Below are positions 15,611 through 24,767 of a stretch of 42,532 bases of DNA, in pieces. The stretch's first letter is position 1; each line of letters starts with the position of its first letter. The notes under the pieces were generated by a model. The model was not told the origin of the DNA and ran no database searches. It saw only the letters and a list, made by a program, of their open reading frames with translations. Location of the stretch: NCBI GenBank assembly GCA_910578455.1, contig CAJTQA010000029.1:1-42532 (forward strand). Reading direction: 5' to 3'. The position numbers and the translations under genes were made by a program. The DNA is from an uncultured Dorea sp. GTDB lineage: Bacteria; Bacillota; Clostridia; Lachnospirales; Lachnospiraceae.

Positions 15611-16518
15611 CTTTTTCCCTCCTCACGGTTCTTCTTTTCCTTTTCCAACTTAGTTTCTGTCTGCCGTCTCCTTTTCCCCATGACGCGCCGCATCGCCAGT
15701 ATGATAAGCACCGTCACTCCTAAGCCTGCCAAGAGATACAGCATATAATAATTCTGAATGGCCTGAACCATCGTATCTGCGGGCGTAGAGTCAAGCTCTC
15801 CGTCGTAGGGAACCCTGTGCCCCCGAACCAGCAGCCTGTGGCTGTTCACTCCGTAGGGCGTACAGGTGAAAAGTGTCACATAATCCTGCCCCTCTACTAC
15901 CTTGAGCGCCTCTCCCAGTGCGTCAAAATCATCCTTTTCCACCATGGGAAGTATCTGATCCACCTCATAGGCCATATCCTCATCGAGGATATGCAGATAG
16001 AACCTGTCGCGCTCTTTTAACTGGTCAATATCTGTAAATAGCTTTGCACTGGGGAGGCCCCTGTGGGCTGACAGCACACAGTGATTGCCCTCTCCCCCTA
16101 CCGGGAGTTTCGTGCCGTTCATATGCCCCACGCCGGTCTCAAGCACATCATCCGCCGTGCCGTGATAGACCGCCAGCTTAATGTTGATCTTCGGTATTGT
16201 GATGTACCCCATCACGCCGTCTCCGGCAGCGTTTAAAACCTTCCAGTAGGGAGTGTCCGAGATATCCTCCTCCCCGTCAACGCCAAAGACATCGGTAAGT
16301 ATGCTGTTCTCCCCGAAGGACTGATTGTACTCTCTCGCCGCCTCCCAGGCCGCCGTAAAGTCCTCCTCCGTCATCTGGCTCACTACTGTGTCGTAGTTGG
16401 AGATAAGCCTTGACTGGCGGTAAGTATTCCACTGGTTGGAGATTGTAGGATATGCCAGTATGCCAAAGCCAATGAGGAATAAAAGAGCAAACAGAACTGT
16501 AGAAACTTTTCTCTTCAT
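15607..16518 (-). CDS. Class C (pilus-polymerising) sortase, second copy
   Basis: 303-residue membrane transpeptidase. N-terminal membrane segment about 5-25, catalytic domain about 105-240, C-terminal membrane helix about 258-277. Catalytic residues are H152 (LSAHRGLP), C219 (TLFTCTPYG) and R228 (NSHRLLVRG). The upstream segment SDTPYWKVLN near 88-97 resembles the D-P-W lid of class C sortases. The start overlaps the previous sortase stop (ATGA). The pair probably divides substrates, for example backbone and accessory pilins; this is inferred. Confidence 0.92.
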   Translation of the reverse strand: MKRKVSTVLFALLFLIGFGILAYPTISNQWNTYRQSRLISNYDTVVSQMTEEDFTAAWEAAREYNQSFGENSILTDVFGVDGEEDISDTPYWKVLNAAGDGVMGYITIPKINIKLAVYHGTADDVLETGVGHMNGTKLPVGGEGNHCVLSAHRGLPSAKLFTDIDQLKERDRFYLHILDEDMAYEVDQILPMVEKDDFDALGEALKVVEGQDYVTLFTCTPYGVNSHRLLVRGHRVPYDGELDSTPADTMVQAIQNYYMLYLLAGLGVTVLIILAMRRVMGKRRRQTETKLEKEKKNREEGKS

Positions 16519-17381
16519 GCCTGTTCCTCCGCTTTCTTTGCCAGTTTCTTCTCCCTTTTATATAAGAAGAGACAGAATGCTCCTGTTACCAGAAGTCCTA
16601 TGATGACCCACAACAGGTAACTGGTGTGGAGACTGGTATTGCCAAGAGGCACGCTTTCGTCCTCAATCTCCGGAGTATATGGAACCCTGTGCCCTCTCAC
16701 AAGCAGCCTGTGGCTGTTCACCCCGTAGGGGGTGCAGGTTAAAAGCGTTACCAGATCCTGGCCCTTTTCCACCGCCAGGCCGCTGGTGTCGTCCGGCTCA
16801 ACTACCGTAATCTTATCTACCTGATAGCAGAGCATATCGTCAAGGATGCAAAGGAGAAAATGATCCCCTTCCTCCAATTTGTCAAGATCTGTAAACAGTG
16901 TGGCGCTTGGAAGCCCCCGGTGCGCCGACAGAACCGAGTGGGTATCCTCCCCTCCCACGGGAAGAGAGCTGCCTTCCAGATGGCCCACCGCCGTCTCAAG
17001 CACTTCCTCATCAACCGTGTGGAACAGCGGGAGATTCACATTAATTTTCGGAATCCTCACATATCCCATCATGCCGTCGCCTGTGAGGTTTAACGCTGAC
17101 ATATACTCGTCATCCCTTTCTGACGACTCTTTCGCGTCCGCGAAAGAGTCCGGAAGGATACTGGGCAGGAGCCTGGCATTATAGTCATTGGCCTGCGCCC
17201 ATTCCTCCCCGTAATTGATCTTCCCGGCAGCCGCCATCTTTTCCACTGTAGAATCGTAATTGCTGATGAGTCGTTTCTGCCTGTAAGCGTTCCATTGGTT
17301 TGCGATAAAAGGATACAGCAGTAAGGACAACCCGGCTAAAAAAATAACTGCTATTAAAATTGTGCTCTTTTTATTCCGCAT
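16515..17381 (-). CDS. Class C (pilus-polymerising) sortase, first copy
   Basis: 288 residues. Membrane segments at about 8-27 and 255-275 flank the sortase fold. H154 (LSAHRGLP), C216 (TLLTCTPYG) and R225 (NSHRLLVRG) form the catalytic triad. The region before the catalytic domain (LLPSILPDSFAD) may be a lid. It lies directly after the major pilin gene, separated only by a 12-bp hairpin, as expected for its dedicated polymerase. It would join LPSTG subunits through lysine side chains of the next pilin. Ribosome site taaggag. Confidence 0.93.
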   Translation of the reverse strand: MRNKKSTILIAVIFLAGLSLLLYPFIANQWNAYRQKRLISNYDSTVEKMAAAGKINYGEEWAQANDYNARLLPSILPDSFADAKESSERDDEYMSALNLTGDGMMGYVRIPKINVNLPLFHTVDEEVLETAVGHLEGSSLPVGGEDTHSVLSAHRGLPSATLFTDLDKLEEGDHFLLCILDDMLCYQVDKITVVEPDDTSGLAVEKGQDLVTLLTCTPYGVNSHRLLVRGHRVPYTPEIEDESVPLGNTSLHTSYLLWVIIGLLVTGAFCLFLYKREKKLAKKAEEQA

Positions 17382-17430
17382 CCGAACTCTCCTTACTGTT
17401 GTAGTTTCTTAGTTGCAGCTTCTTATAGGT

Positions 17431-17456
17431 ACTTCGGGGCAGGACTGCCCCGAAGT
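17431..17456 (-). terminator. Perfect 12-bp hairpin after the major pilin gene
   Basis: ACTTCGGGGCAG (17431-17442) and CTGCCCCGAAGT (17445-17456) are fully complementary. No T-run follows on the minus strand, so it is more likely an mRNA-stability or partial-termination element than a full terminator. It could raise major pilin mRNA relative to the sortase genes. Confidence 0.6.
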
Positions 17457-17465
17457 GTAAGTACA

Positions 17466-18941
17466 TTATTTTACAGATCTTCTGCGGCTTGCGAAGAATA
17501 AGCCGGCAGCGATGATCATGATTGCACATCCGCCGATTGTGAAGATCGTAGTACCGATACCGCCGGTTGACGGAAGGGAACCAATCGTAAGATTCACTAC
17601 AGAATCAACTGGCGACTCAACTGACTGTCCGTAAGTTACATCTGCAGCATTCTTTGTAACTACAGTTCCCTCTGCATCTGTATAAGTTACCTTAACATCG
17701 TAGGTCGCTGTTCCCTTGTTATATTTAATATTCTCAAAAGTTACCGTATAAACAGTTTCATTAATTGTATATCCAGCCGGTGCAGCTGTCTCTTTCAAAT
17801 AATAGGTCTTATCAGCGTCTAATCCGTTAAATACGATTTTATCATTATTGCTGTCAGTTGTTGTATAAGTGCCAACGGCATTTGTCAATTCTTCATCATC
17901 ATAAAGAGTGAATGTCGCGCCTGCAAGAATATTTCCGTCTCCGTCTACTTTGTTAAGTACGCCGTCAAATCCAAATGTATAAGTGTATTCTGTCTTCGGA
18001 GCAGTCTCAGCAGTTCCGCCTTCACCAGGTTCTCTTGAATACTCTAATGTTACATTATTCTCACCTGCTGCCGTAATCGCCTCTTCAGTAACTGTCGCAT
18101 AATATGTGATTACAACTGCGCGGTCTGCCTCTGATTCTGCTGCAAGGCTGCTAATAAAAGCAGAATCGAATGCAAATGTATAGGTATTTCCATTTTGAGT
18201 TGCATCACAATTAGCTGCAGCGTCTTTTCCTCCAACTGTAATTGTGATGCCTTTCGCTGTATTATACTCTAATCCTTTGACAATCGTATCTTTCAGTGTG
18301 TATACAGGATTAACATACTCTGCACTATAGGACGGGATTGTTCCTGTAAGTGTAAACTGAACGTCACTTCCTACTGCTGCGTCTTTATCCTCTTCTTTAA
18401 CCTCTTTGTCTACTGTACCTGTAATATCCGAAGATTTTGCATATGCATCTGTAGATTTAATTGTCCAATTATCAGATGCGCTTACGTTGCCTGCCTGAAT
18501 GCCATTAACGTCATAGTATACACTGACAATCATCGGATTATAAACTGTTTCGTTACCATCATTCGGAGTAGCAATAATCATCCATGTACCAACTTCCAGC
18601 TTGTTGCCATTTGTAAACTCCACTCCATCCGTTTCAGTAACTGTCTTAGCTAAATCGGTAATGAAAGCACTGTTTAGACCTTCTACATCTCCATCTTTGT
18701 CAAAAGCCACATCACCACTCTTACCCGAAAGCGTGGTCCATTCGTATCCTACAAAACCAGCACCTGCGTACTTTGCATCGATAATCTGATACGCCTTGAG
18801 TGTTGTGTTATCAACGTTCTCAATTGTCACCTCCTTGGAATCCTCCGGCTTGGGCTGTGCCGCCGCAAATGATGTTACGCTCATCCCTAATACCATTGCT
18901 AATGATAATAGCACTGCGAAAAACTTTTTGAATTTGTTCAT
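17466..18941 (-). CDS. Major pilin (LPSTG backbone subunit)
   Basis: 491 residues. Signal peptide about 1-27 (cleavage near SFAAAQ). Domain order: an N-terminal pilin module (about 37-165, LKAYQIIDAKY), a middle fimbrial isopeptide-type module (about 170-330, DVQFTLTGTIPSY; YTLKDTIVKGLEY) and a C-terminal Cna-B/SpaA module (about 330-445). That last module has the E-box-like stretch YYLKETAAPAGYTI, whose Glu catalyses an intramolecular isopeptide bond in this family. The sorting signal LPSTGG lies about 35 residues from the end, then a membrane helix and RRRSVK. Ribosome site ggagag. It lies just upstream of two class C sortases, which supports backbone identity. Confidence 0.92.
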   Translation of the reverse strand: MNKFKKFFAVLLSLAMVLGMSVTSFAAAQPKPEDSKEVTIENVDNTTLKAYQIIDAKYAGAGFVGYEWTTLSGKSGDVAFDKDGDVEGLNSAFITDLAKTVTETDGVEFTNGNKLEVGTWMIIATPNDGNETVYNPMIVSVYYDVNGIQAGNVSASDNWTIKSTDAYAKSSDITGTVDKEVKEEDKDAAVGSDVQFTLTGTIPSYSAEYVNPVYTLKDTIVKGLEYNTAKGITITVGGKDAAANCDATQNGNTYTFAFDSAFISSLAAESEADRAVVITYYATVTEEAITAAGENNVTLEYSREPGEGGTAETAPKTEYTYTFGFDGVLNKVDGDGNILAGATFTLYDDEELTNAVGTYTTTDSNNDKIVFNGLDADKTYYLKETAAPAGYTINETVYTVTFENIKYNKGTATYDVKVTYTDAEGTVVTKNAADVTYGQSVESPVDSVVNLTIGSLPSTGGIGTTIFTIGGCAIMIIAAGLFFASRRRSVK

Positions 18942-18983
18942 ATTTTTTCTCTCCTTTTCCTTGTTTTTTGGTTTTTCACCATT

Positions 18984-21900
18984 TTAATTTTTGCGCGTGT
19001 ATTGCACGCTGTTTTTATATGTCATCAGCAGGCCGCCTGCCATAAGCAGTATACCGCTGAACATATACAAGTAGATACCTTTGCCGCCTGTGGATGGCAG
19101 TGAATATAAGCGGGCATTATAGATTGAAATTTTGTGGACATCATCCTCAGTTATAAGTGCTATAATGTCTTTGTCTCCTGATATCTGCCCCTTCAATGCG
19201 TCCACATCCAATTTACCTTGATTAAATGTTAATATCCATTCTTTTTCACTGCATGAATATCCTTCCGGAGCTCTGGTTTCTTTTAAGATATATCTGCCGT
19301 CCAATTCACTCAAATCAGCATCTTTTCCATCATTCTTCCACTGAATCATACCATTGGCATCTGTTTCTCCCGTCAACACCCTAATTAAGCGGGTCTTTTC
19401 ATCTGTCAGAGAAAATGCTGCCCCTTCCAGTACCTTTGTCTTATCACTTAAACTGCGCTTAACAACTTCCCAGGTTGAATTGTCTTTTTCTCCATAAACA
19501 TTTTCAAATATCAATCTCTCCTGGGCATCCTTCCTTACCACTACTTCTCCCGACTGGCCTGGTACGGGTGTTTCCTGCTCTCCAGAACTTATTCTAGTTA
19601 CAGTTGTCGTTAGTCCGTATGGATCTATATCTGCATTTTCCTCTCTTACTGAAATCGTATACACCTCTTCACCTATAGGAATGTCATAATAGTTACGAAC
19701 ACCTGTATAAGATCCATTTCCATTATCTGTCCACTCCATATCCAATGCCTTTAATTCTTCAGGAATGTGTCCTTCGAGAGGTCTTTTAACTAAGGTCTCG
19801 ACTGATATATTAAATGTAAGAGTCTCTATCTTCTTCTTTAATGCTTTAATCTTTTCTGCCGAACCTTTTATTTCATCTATTTCTTTCAGACCTTTGACTG
19901 TTTTAACAATCCTAAAATTAAATGTATCTTCTTTAGGTTCGGGCAGATGCTGGCTAAACCACACATCGTCTATAAAGTTTCCCATGGTTGGATTCTTTTC
20001 CGCAGAGACAAAGAAAAATCTATTCAAGTTATACTGAGGAGTATATATACCGCTATGCTCTACCCATCCGGATGAATCAACAGTATAATTCTGTACATAC
20101 ACACCTGGATAATCGCTCCGATGAGCTATCAGATAGTTCACTTCATCCTGTGTATCTATTTCCTTAGTATGAGCTACATTATCCTCTACTGGTACCCCTT
20201 CCATTGCTACAGACGTGGGAACAATTACCAAATACATCTCATTTGGAGACCGATTCGGACGCGCCCTGTGAGAAAATGAATAGTTTAATTGAACACCTTT
20301 TACTGTAAGCACATCTTGATATAATGACCCTGTGCTTTCCGCATTTAACTCAGCAAACTGAATACCATCCGCCGCCCTAAACTCACCATAGTTATCGCCA
20401 TAATAAGAATCTATGCGCCCATCTTTAACTCTGGCTATTTCTATCTCTCCTCCAGCTGCGGTTGTTTTCCAGCCTTCAACATCTTCCTGGGGATACTGCT
20501 TATATAAAGTACCTCCTTCATTTGCCACAGAAGGCCTTTCAAAACTTCCATTCTGCAATTCAGCATAATATGATATTGATTCCGGCTCTGACGATCCGAT
20601 CACTTTGTTTCCTATACATAATTCAACTTTATACTTAACGCTTTGGTTACCATTACCCAGTGCTCCGCCATCCAAAGCAACATCTAGTGAACTGCCATAT
20701 TCTCCAGTAATTGAAGACATATTGTTATCGTATTCCTGATTCTCAACTGCTCTGTAATCTCCTCCGTTTATGCTCTTATACCACACATATTGAATTACCA
20801 CATCATCATCCGCATTATCATTCTCATTTTTCTCAACAGCCTCTTCAAATTGCCTCAATGAACTTCCTGATAATGCAACATCCAACCGCCCTGTTGAAAT
20901 AATATTATTATCAATATCTATCCCCAATAATTCTATTTCCGTAGGTTCATACACGATCCTCAAACAATGATTCATAAGTTCCCCAAAATGAAATCTAAGA
21001 ACCACACCATTATTTAAATAAAAGTTCATCATCCCATCAGAATCCCTCATCACACTATCTGTTTCACAAAAAGAACCATCCGAAGGATTGCCTATCATTA
21101 TTTTAATTGGTTCATAATTTATACCATTAGCTGACATCACCTTCCATTCAGACGCCAATTCATTTCGTAAATTTATCGTCTCCCCAACTGGCGCATTTAT
21201 TCTTAATTCCTCTTCCTCTGCCCCTGTTCCTTCTATCAGCTTATTACCACTTTCATCTACATGCTCAACATCCAGACGAATATCAAAGCCATTTATACCC
21301 CAGCTAATCGTAAAGATTGAAAATTCATTTGCCACCAGCTCTACCTTCTCAACAGCCGCATCTTTCTCCGCCGTTGTGATGTTCGTGGTACTTGCCTCCG
21401 TCAGATTCTCCACCTTAACTCCGCCGTTCCCATTTTCTTTCAAATGGTTTACAGCCACTTCGGCATTCTCAGATATGCCCTCCGGCGCTACCGCCTCCTT
21501 AAAGTCCATAGTCACTTTGACTTTGCCGCTCGGCTCTATTTCCTTGCCGTCCAGCATGAAACTGATGTCGTATGCCAGGAATCCCTGCATCTCCTGCTCC
21601 TTCTTCTCGCTCTCTTCATTCAGCTTCTCCCTTGTCATGTCGTACTGAGCGTTGACCTTCTCTGCCTCTTCCTTTTCTTCGGCAGACATGCCGCTGGTGA
21701 TCTTCTTTTTCTCAATCCGCATTACAGAAAGCTCTGCTCCCTCCGGAACAACTCCCTCGTCAGCCTTCACATGGATGATCACGCCGCCGCCTTCGTACTC
21801 CGAGTCAAATGCAGGACTTGGCTCCTCTGTCTCTCCCTGCTCTTCTTCATTCTCTGCGTCGTCAGGCTCCACTCCCTTAAATGCCTGCTCGATCTCTGTC

Positions 21901-22919
21901 ACCTTTATGTAGGCGAAGATCTGGCTGTCGCCTGTGCTGTATTTTACTTCCTTAACCTCGTTGTCGATATTGCCCTCGATAACCTTGATTTCCTTCTTGT
22001 CTTTATCTGAGGATGACACGATTCCCATGGCGAAATCAGTCTCGCCCTTTTTCTTCTCGAAAAATACGATATCGCCTTTTTCCGGCTCATATCCTTCCGG
22101 AGCGGTAAGGAAACTTCCGTTGACCTTGCTGAACTTGTTGTACCATTTGTTGGTGTCCGTTGTATTTGGGAATACGTCGGACTTTGAGATTCCCGCGTAG
22201 TGGATGCAGAAGTTTACAAATGCTGCATCCCAGTCTGCGTATGCCTCTCCCGAGAAATCGCCGTAACGGGTATAACCCTTTTGCTCTCCGTTCACCTTCT
22301 TGTAGTTCTTCGCGCTTTCCTTGTAGCCTATTTGCTTGTCGGCAGCCGTCACAAGGTCTTCGCCCCAGGCATCTTTCCACTTAACGTTCTTATACTGTTT
22401 ATCCCAGTCAGACTTTTTCTCTACGTCGGCCTCTCTGTCGATGTAGCAGTTTTCCTCATGGGCATGCTCTTCCTTTCCGCAGGCAATCTCTTTTTTATAG
22501 CACTTGTCTGAGTGAGTATGTCCTTCGCTTTCCTCTTCCTTGCAGGTAAGCTCTTTCTTCTCTTCGTAGCATCCCTTGTCATGGGCATGCCCTTCGATGC
22601 CCTCTTCCGGGTTCGCCTCGCACTCTTCCTTGTCGCACACGAGCACTTCTTCTGTCTTGTAGCAGCTGTCGTCGTGCTTGTGCCCTGCGCTCTCCTTCTC
22701 CTCGCATGCAAGGATGTTCTCATAGCATTTATCACCGTGCTTGTGTTCTTCGGTTCCGCAAGTAGCATCGCCTGTCATGGCAACTCCGGGCCGGGCCATG
22801 CCCCACACTACGCCGCCGATTACGATAACACCGAAAAATGCAGCGATTATTCCCATCTGTCTGCGCCTTCTCTGACGCGCTTTTAACTCCCTCAACCGTT
22901 CTTTCATTAATTTTTGCAT
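18984..22919 (-). CDS. Large LPSTG surface protein (putative pilus-tip adhesin) with Cys/His repeats and a catalytically dead CHAP-like domain
   Basis: 1311 residues. Basic N-terminus and membrane signal about 22-41. Residues about 54-160 hold five C-x-n-(G/E)H-x-H-x3-C-Y units, a pattern suggesting metal binding or disulphides. A CHAP/NlpC-like domain follows (about 183-340) in which the expected catalytic Cys is D231 (context ADWDAAFVNF) and the expected His is F296 (TDFAMGIV). A long adhesin region (about 375-1080) then leads to a Cna-B/SpaA module (about 1165-1260, RYILKETRAPEGY), LPSTGG, a membrane helix and a basic tail. It precedes the major pilin, the usual place for a tip or accessory pilin. 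An adhesive role is inferred. Confidence 0.85.
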   Translation of the reverse strand: MQKLMKERLRELKARQRRRRQMGIIAAFFGVIVIGGVVWGMARPGVAMTGDATCGTEEHKHGDKCYENILACEEKESAGHKHDDSCYKTEEVLVCDKEECEANPEEGIEGHAHDKGCYEEKKELTCKEEESEGHTHSDKCYKKEIACGKEEHAHEENCYIDREADVEKKSDWDKQYKNVKWKDAWGEDLVTAADKQIGYKESAKNYKKVNGEQKGYTRYGDFSGEAYADWDAAFVNFCIHYAGISKSDVFPNTTDTNKWYNKFSKVNGSFLTAPEGYEPEKGDIVFFEKKKGETDFAMGIVSSSDKDKKEIKVIEGNIDNEVKEVKYSTGDSQIFAYIKVTEIEQAFKGVEPDDAENEEEQGETEEPSPAFDSEYEGGGVIIHVKADEGVVPEGAELSVMRIEKKKITSGMSAEEKEEAEKVNAQYDMTREKLNEESEKKEQEMQGFLAYDISFMLDGKEIEPSGKVKVTMDFKEAVAPEGISENAEVAVNHLKENGNGGVKVENLTEASTTNITTAEKDAAVEKVELVANEFSIFTISWGINGFDIRLDVEHVDESGNKLIEGTGAEEEELRINAPVGETINLRNELASEWKVMSANGINYEPIKIMIGNPSDGSFCETDSVMRDSDGMMNFYLNNGVVLRFHFGELMNHCLRIVYEPTEIELLGIDIDNNIISTGRLDVALSGSSLRQFEEAVEKNENDNADDDVVIQYVWYKSINGGDYRAVENQEYDNNMSSITGEYGSSLDVALDGGALGNGNQSVKYKVELCIGNKVIGSSEPESISYYAELQNGSFERPSVANEGGTLYKQYPQEDVEGWKTTAAGGEIEIARVKDGRIDSYYGDNYGEFRAADGIQFAELNAESTGSLYQDVLTVKGVQLNYSFSHRARPNRSPNEMYLVIVPTSVAMEGVPVEDNVAHTKEIDTQDEVNYLIAHRSDYPGVYVQNYTVDSSGWVEHSGIYTPQYNLNRFFFVSAEKNPTMGNFIDDVWFSQHLPEPKEDTFNFRIVKTVKGLKEIDEIKGSAEKIKALKKKIETLTFNISVETLVKRPLEGHIPEELKALDMEWTDNGNGSYTGVRNYYDIPIGEEVYTISVREENADIDPYGLTTTVTRISSGEQETPVPGQSGEVVVRKDAQERLIFENVYGEKDNSTWEVVKRSLSDKTKVLEGAAFSLTDEKTRLIRVLTGETDANGMIQWKNDGKDADLSELDGRYILKETRAPEGYSCSEKEWILTFNQGKLDVDALKGQISGDKDIIALITEDDVHKISIYNARLYSLPSTGGKGIYLYMFSGILLMAGGLLMTYKNSVQYTRKN

Positions 22920-22931
22920 CTTCTCACCTTC

Positions 22932-23519
22932 CTAGTGCATTATTCCCATGCGGGCCATCGGCCACATCCTGAATACTACCTTTCCAACAATCTGGTCGCT
23001 TTCCACGCAGCCGATAGACTTTATCCGGCTGTCCATGGAGATTGCCCGATTGTCTCCCAACACAAATATTGTTCCCTCCGGCACCTCGTAGGGGAATTCC
23101 AGGTCGCATTTCCCCAGCGTCTTCTCCTTCAGGTACGATTCGCCTAGCCTTTCGCCATTGACGGATACATTTCCCTCCCGGTCGATATCTACCTCGTCTC
23201 CCGCGCCTGCCATGACGCGTTTCAGAAGTATCTTTCCTCCGTAGTAGAATCCGACGATATCTCCCTTTTCCACCGCCTTTGTCTGGCGGAGGATGATCAC
23301 CTCGTCTTCATTAAGAGTCGGTTTCATGCTGGAACCGTTGATCTGCACCAGCACGAAGATTCTTGTGGCCATCAGAGCCGTCAGCGCGGCTGCCACGATC
23401 AGAATCCCTGCCATATTAAGGATCGCTCTCCTGAACTCTCTCTTAATCTTCTCCCGCATCAGCTCTTCTTTCAGCGCCGGGATGGAAGGGATCTCAAGCT
23501 TTTCTTTATTATTATTCAT
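22932..23519 (-). CDS. lepB: Signal peptidase I (Lys-type)
   Basis: 195 residues from the ATG at 23519, which lies inside the end of the preceding gene (overlap of 8 bases). One N-terminal membrane segment (about 34-58). Catalytic S64 lies in NGSSMKPTL and K100 in ILLKRVMAGAGDEV; the downstream box GDNRAISMDSR is also present, so all signature boxes are intact. This Ser/Lys enzyme differs from the Ser/His SipW in the same operon. It would process the Sec-type pilin precursors. The start codon is followed by an unusual NNNK run. Confidence 0.93.
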   Translation of the reverse strand: MNNNKEKLEIPSIPALKEELMREKIKREFRRAILNMAGILIVAAALTALMATRIFVLVQINGSSMKPTLNEDEVIILRQTKAVEKGDIVGFYYGGKILLKRVMAGAGDEVDIDREGNVSVNGERLGESYLKEKTLGKCDLEFPYEVPEGTIFVLGDNRAISMDSRIKSIGCVESDQIVGKVVFRMWPMARMGIMH

Positions 23520-24066
23520 GAACGCCACCCGGATCGGCCAGCGGGGCTCCTCCCTCGTCCGGCATCTTTACGACTGCTGCGTCAGTACCGGTCATCTTTA
23601 AGCCCCGGGGCACTGACTGGAACTCCCGGCGGGTCATCGCCTGTAAGGTCCTCCTCCTTGCCGCCTGCTGCCTGCTGGTTTCCTGGGAAACCCGGCTCTC
23701 CTTTTCACACAGCTTTCGGACGTTGGTCAGATATTGGTCCGCGCATTTCTGAGCCGTCTCGAAGATTCCGTTAAGCTTAAGCGCCGCCTCCGCTATAGAG
23801 CCGGCCTCCGCAAGCTCAATCTCCCTTGATGTCTTCATGTCCTCGATGGTCTGTTTAAGCTCCTCTATCTGCGCGTCTTTCTCATTCAGCCTCTGATCCT
23901 TGATGTTCAGCTTTATCTTCAGACGCTCGTAGCTTTCTTCCATCTCAGCCATCCTTGCGTTTGTCTCATCCATCTCTCCCTGTATCCGCTCTGTCTCCTC
24001 GCACTGCACAAGCAGCATCTGCAGCAGCTCTTTGCGGTTCAGTTTCCGTAATTCTTTACTTGCCAT
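23512..24066 (-). CDS. Coiled-coil protein of unknown function
   Basis: 184 residues, starting MASKELRKLNRKELLQMLL. A long charged coiled coil (about 22-90, heptads rich in E, K, L) contains ERLKIKLNIKDQRLNEKDAQ. A helical segment and a flexible C-terminus follow. There is no signal peptide or membrane helix, so it is predicted cytoplasmic. The C-terminal codons overlap lepB. I recall similar short coiled-coil proteins in sortase/pilus loci of Lachnospiraceae but know no function. It might organise the secretion or assembly machinery at the membrane face; this is speculation from context. Confidence 0.75.
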   Translation of the reverse strand: MASKELRKLNRKELLQMLLVQCEETERIQGEMDETNARMAEMEESYERLKIKLNIKDQRLNEKDAQIEELKQTIEDMKTSREIELAEAGSIAEAALKLNGIFETAQKCADQYLTNVRKLCEKESRVSQETSRQQAARRRTLQAMTRREFQSVPRGLKMTGTDAAVVKMPDEGGAPLADPGGVHE

Positions 24067-24116
24067 ATGCGCCCCTACTCTCTATTGCTTTTCTCTCTGT
24101 CCTACCTGTTTTTGCC

Positions 24117-24599
24117 TTACCCGGCCTCTTGCCCGTTCTGTCCGCCACTCCCGCCCTTTTGCTCCGCCTCGTCAAGAGCTCCGTCGATGATCTTCATCAG
24201 CTCAAGCGCAGAGCGGAAATACACTGTCTTGTCTTTTTCCAGGTAGGTGACCCTGCCCTGCCAGCTGCTGTGCTGCCGGTGCTGGACTCTCACTACAAAA
24301 GTTCCTATATCTCCACGTTTACTTAACATTTCATCATCTTTCAATACCCTCACCAACTTCCTTTTACGGTAATCATGCGTACTGCCATTAATATCTCTGT
24401 CTCCATTTCCGGCATGGGGAAAATCTAATGAGTTGAACAATTCTTCGGCAATCCATGCGACTTTCTCATATCCCTGAAATGGAATCCCCTCATCTTTATA
24501 TCCGTGGTACAGACGGCCTGTGAGCGTTCCGCCTTCATGTCTGTCGGCACACAGCACGATTCCGTTCGGTGTTCCGATATAATGCCCGCTCCTAGCCAT
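24117..24599 (-). CDS. Unknown protein with a C-terminal W-Q-G-x-V-x-(Y/W)-L-E motif domain
   Basis: 160 residues from the ATG at 24599 (MARSGHYIG...). AAAGGA lies 11 bases upstream, and the in-frame extension to 24713 has no good start signal. The C-terminal part has SSWQGRVTYLEKDKTVYFRS followed by ALELMKIIDGAL, a motif I recall in small regulatory-looking proteins next to pilus genes in Clostridia, with no known function. No signal peptide or membrane segment. It sits between the BTAD regulator and the coiled-coil gene. A regulatory or adaptor role is possible. Confidence 0.65.
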   Translation of the reverse strand: MARSGHYIGTPNGIVLCADRHEGGTLTGRLYHGYKDEGIPFQGYEKVAWIAEELFNSLDFPHAGNGDRDINGSTHDYRKRKLVRVLKDDEMLSKRGDIGTFVVRVQHRQHSSWQGRVTYLEKDKTVYFRSALELMKIIDGALDEAEQKGGSGGQNGQEAG

Positions 24600-24681
24600 C
24601 CGTTTCACATCCTTTCCATACGTTCTGCATTTTCTGGTACTATAATAACAACCCGGCACTATCCATATCCCTATCCATTTT

Positions 24682-24740
24682 AATAAAAAATGCGTATTTT
24701 TTATTTTTTTCACTATTAGCAGTTTATCTATTGCGTATTT
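24682..24740. promoter_or_regulatory. AT-rich palindrome and TGCGTATTT direct repeats between regulator and fibre genes
   Basis: AATAAAAAAT-GCGT-ATTTTTTATT (24682-24705) is a perfect 10-bp-arm palindrome. TGCGTATTT occurs at 24691-24699 and 24732-24740, 41 bases apart, close to four helical turns. This lies in the only gap of note (168 bases) within the upper operon, just after the BTAD regulator gene. It could be its operator or a secondary promoter region; not proven. Confidence 0.4.
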
Positions 24741-24767
24741 CGCTGCCGCGGTTCGACTCGCCCTCCG

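Noticed and set aside
21444..22010. 188-codon plus-strand ORF inside the large adhesin gene
   Set aside because: Antisense shadow of a well-supported gene, with no start signal and no recognisable domain.
24682..24705. Rho-independent terminator at the AT-rich palindrome
   Set aside because: The stem is almost wholly A/T with a GCGT loop and would be weak. An operator or neutral element is as likely.
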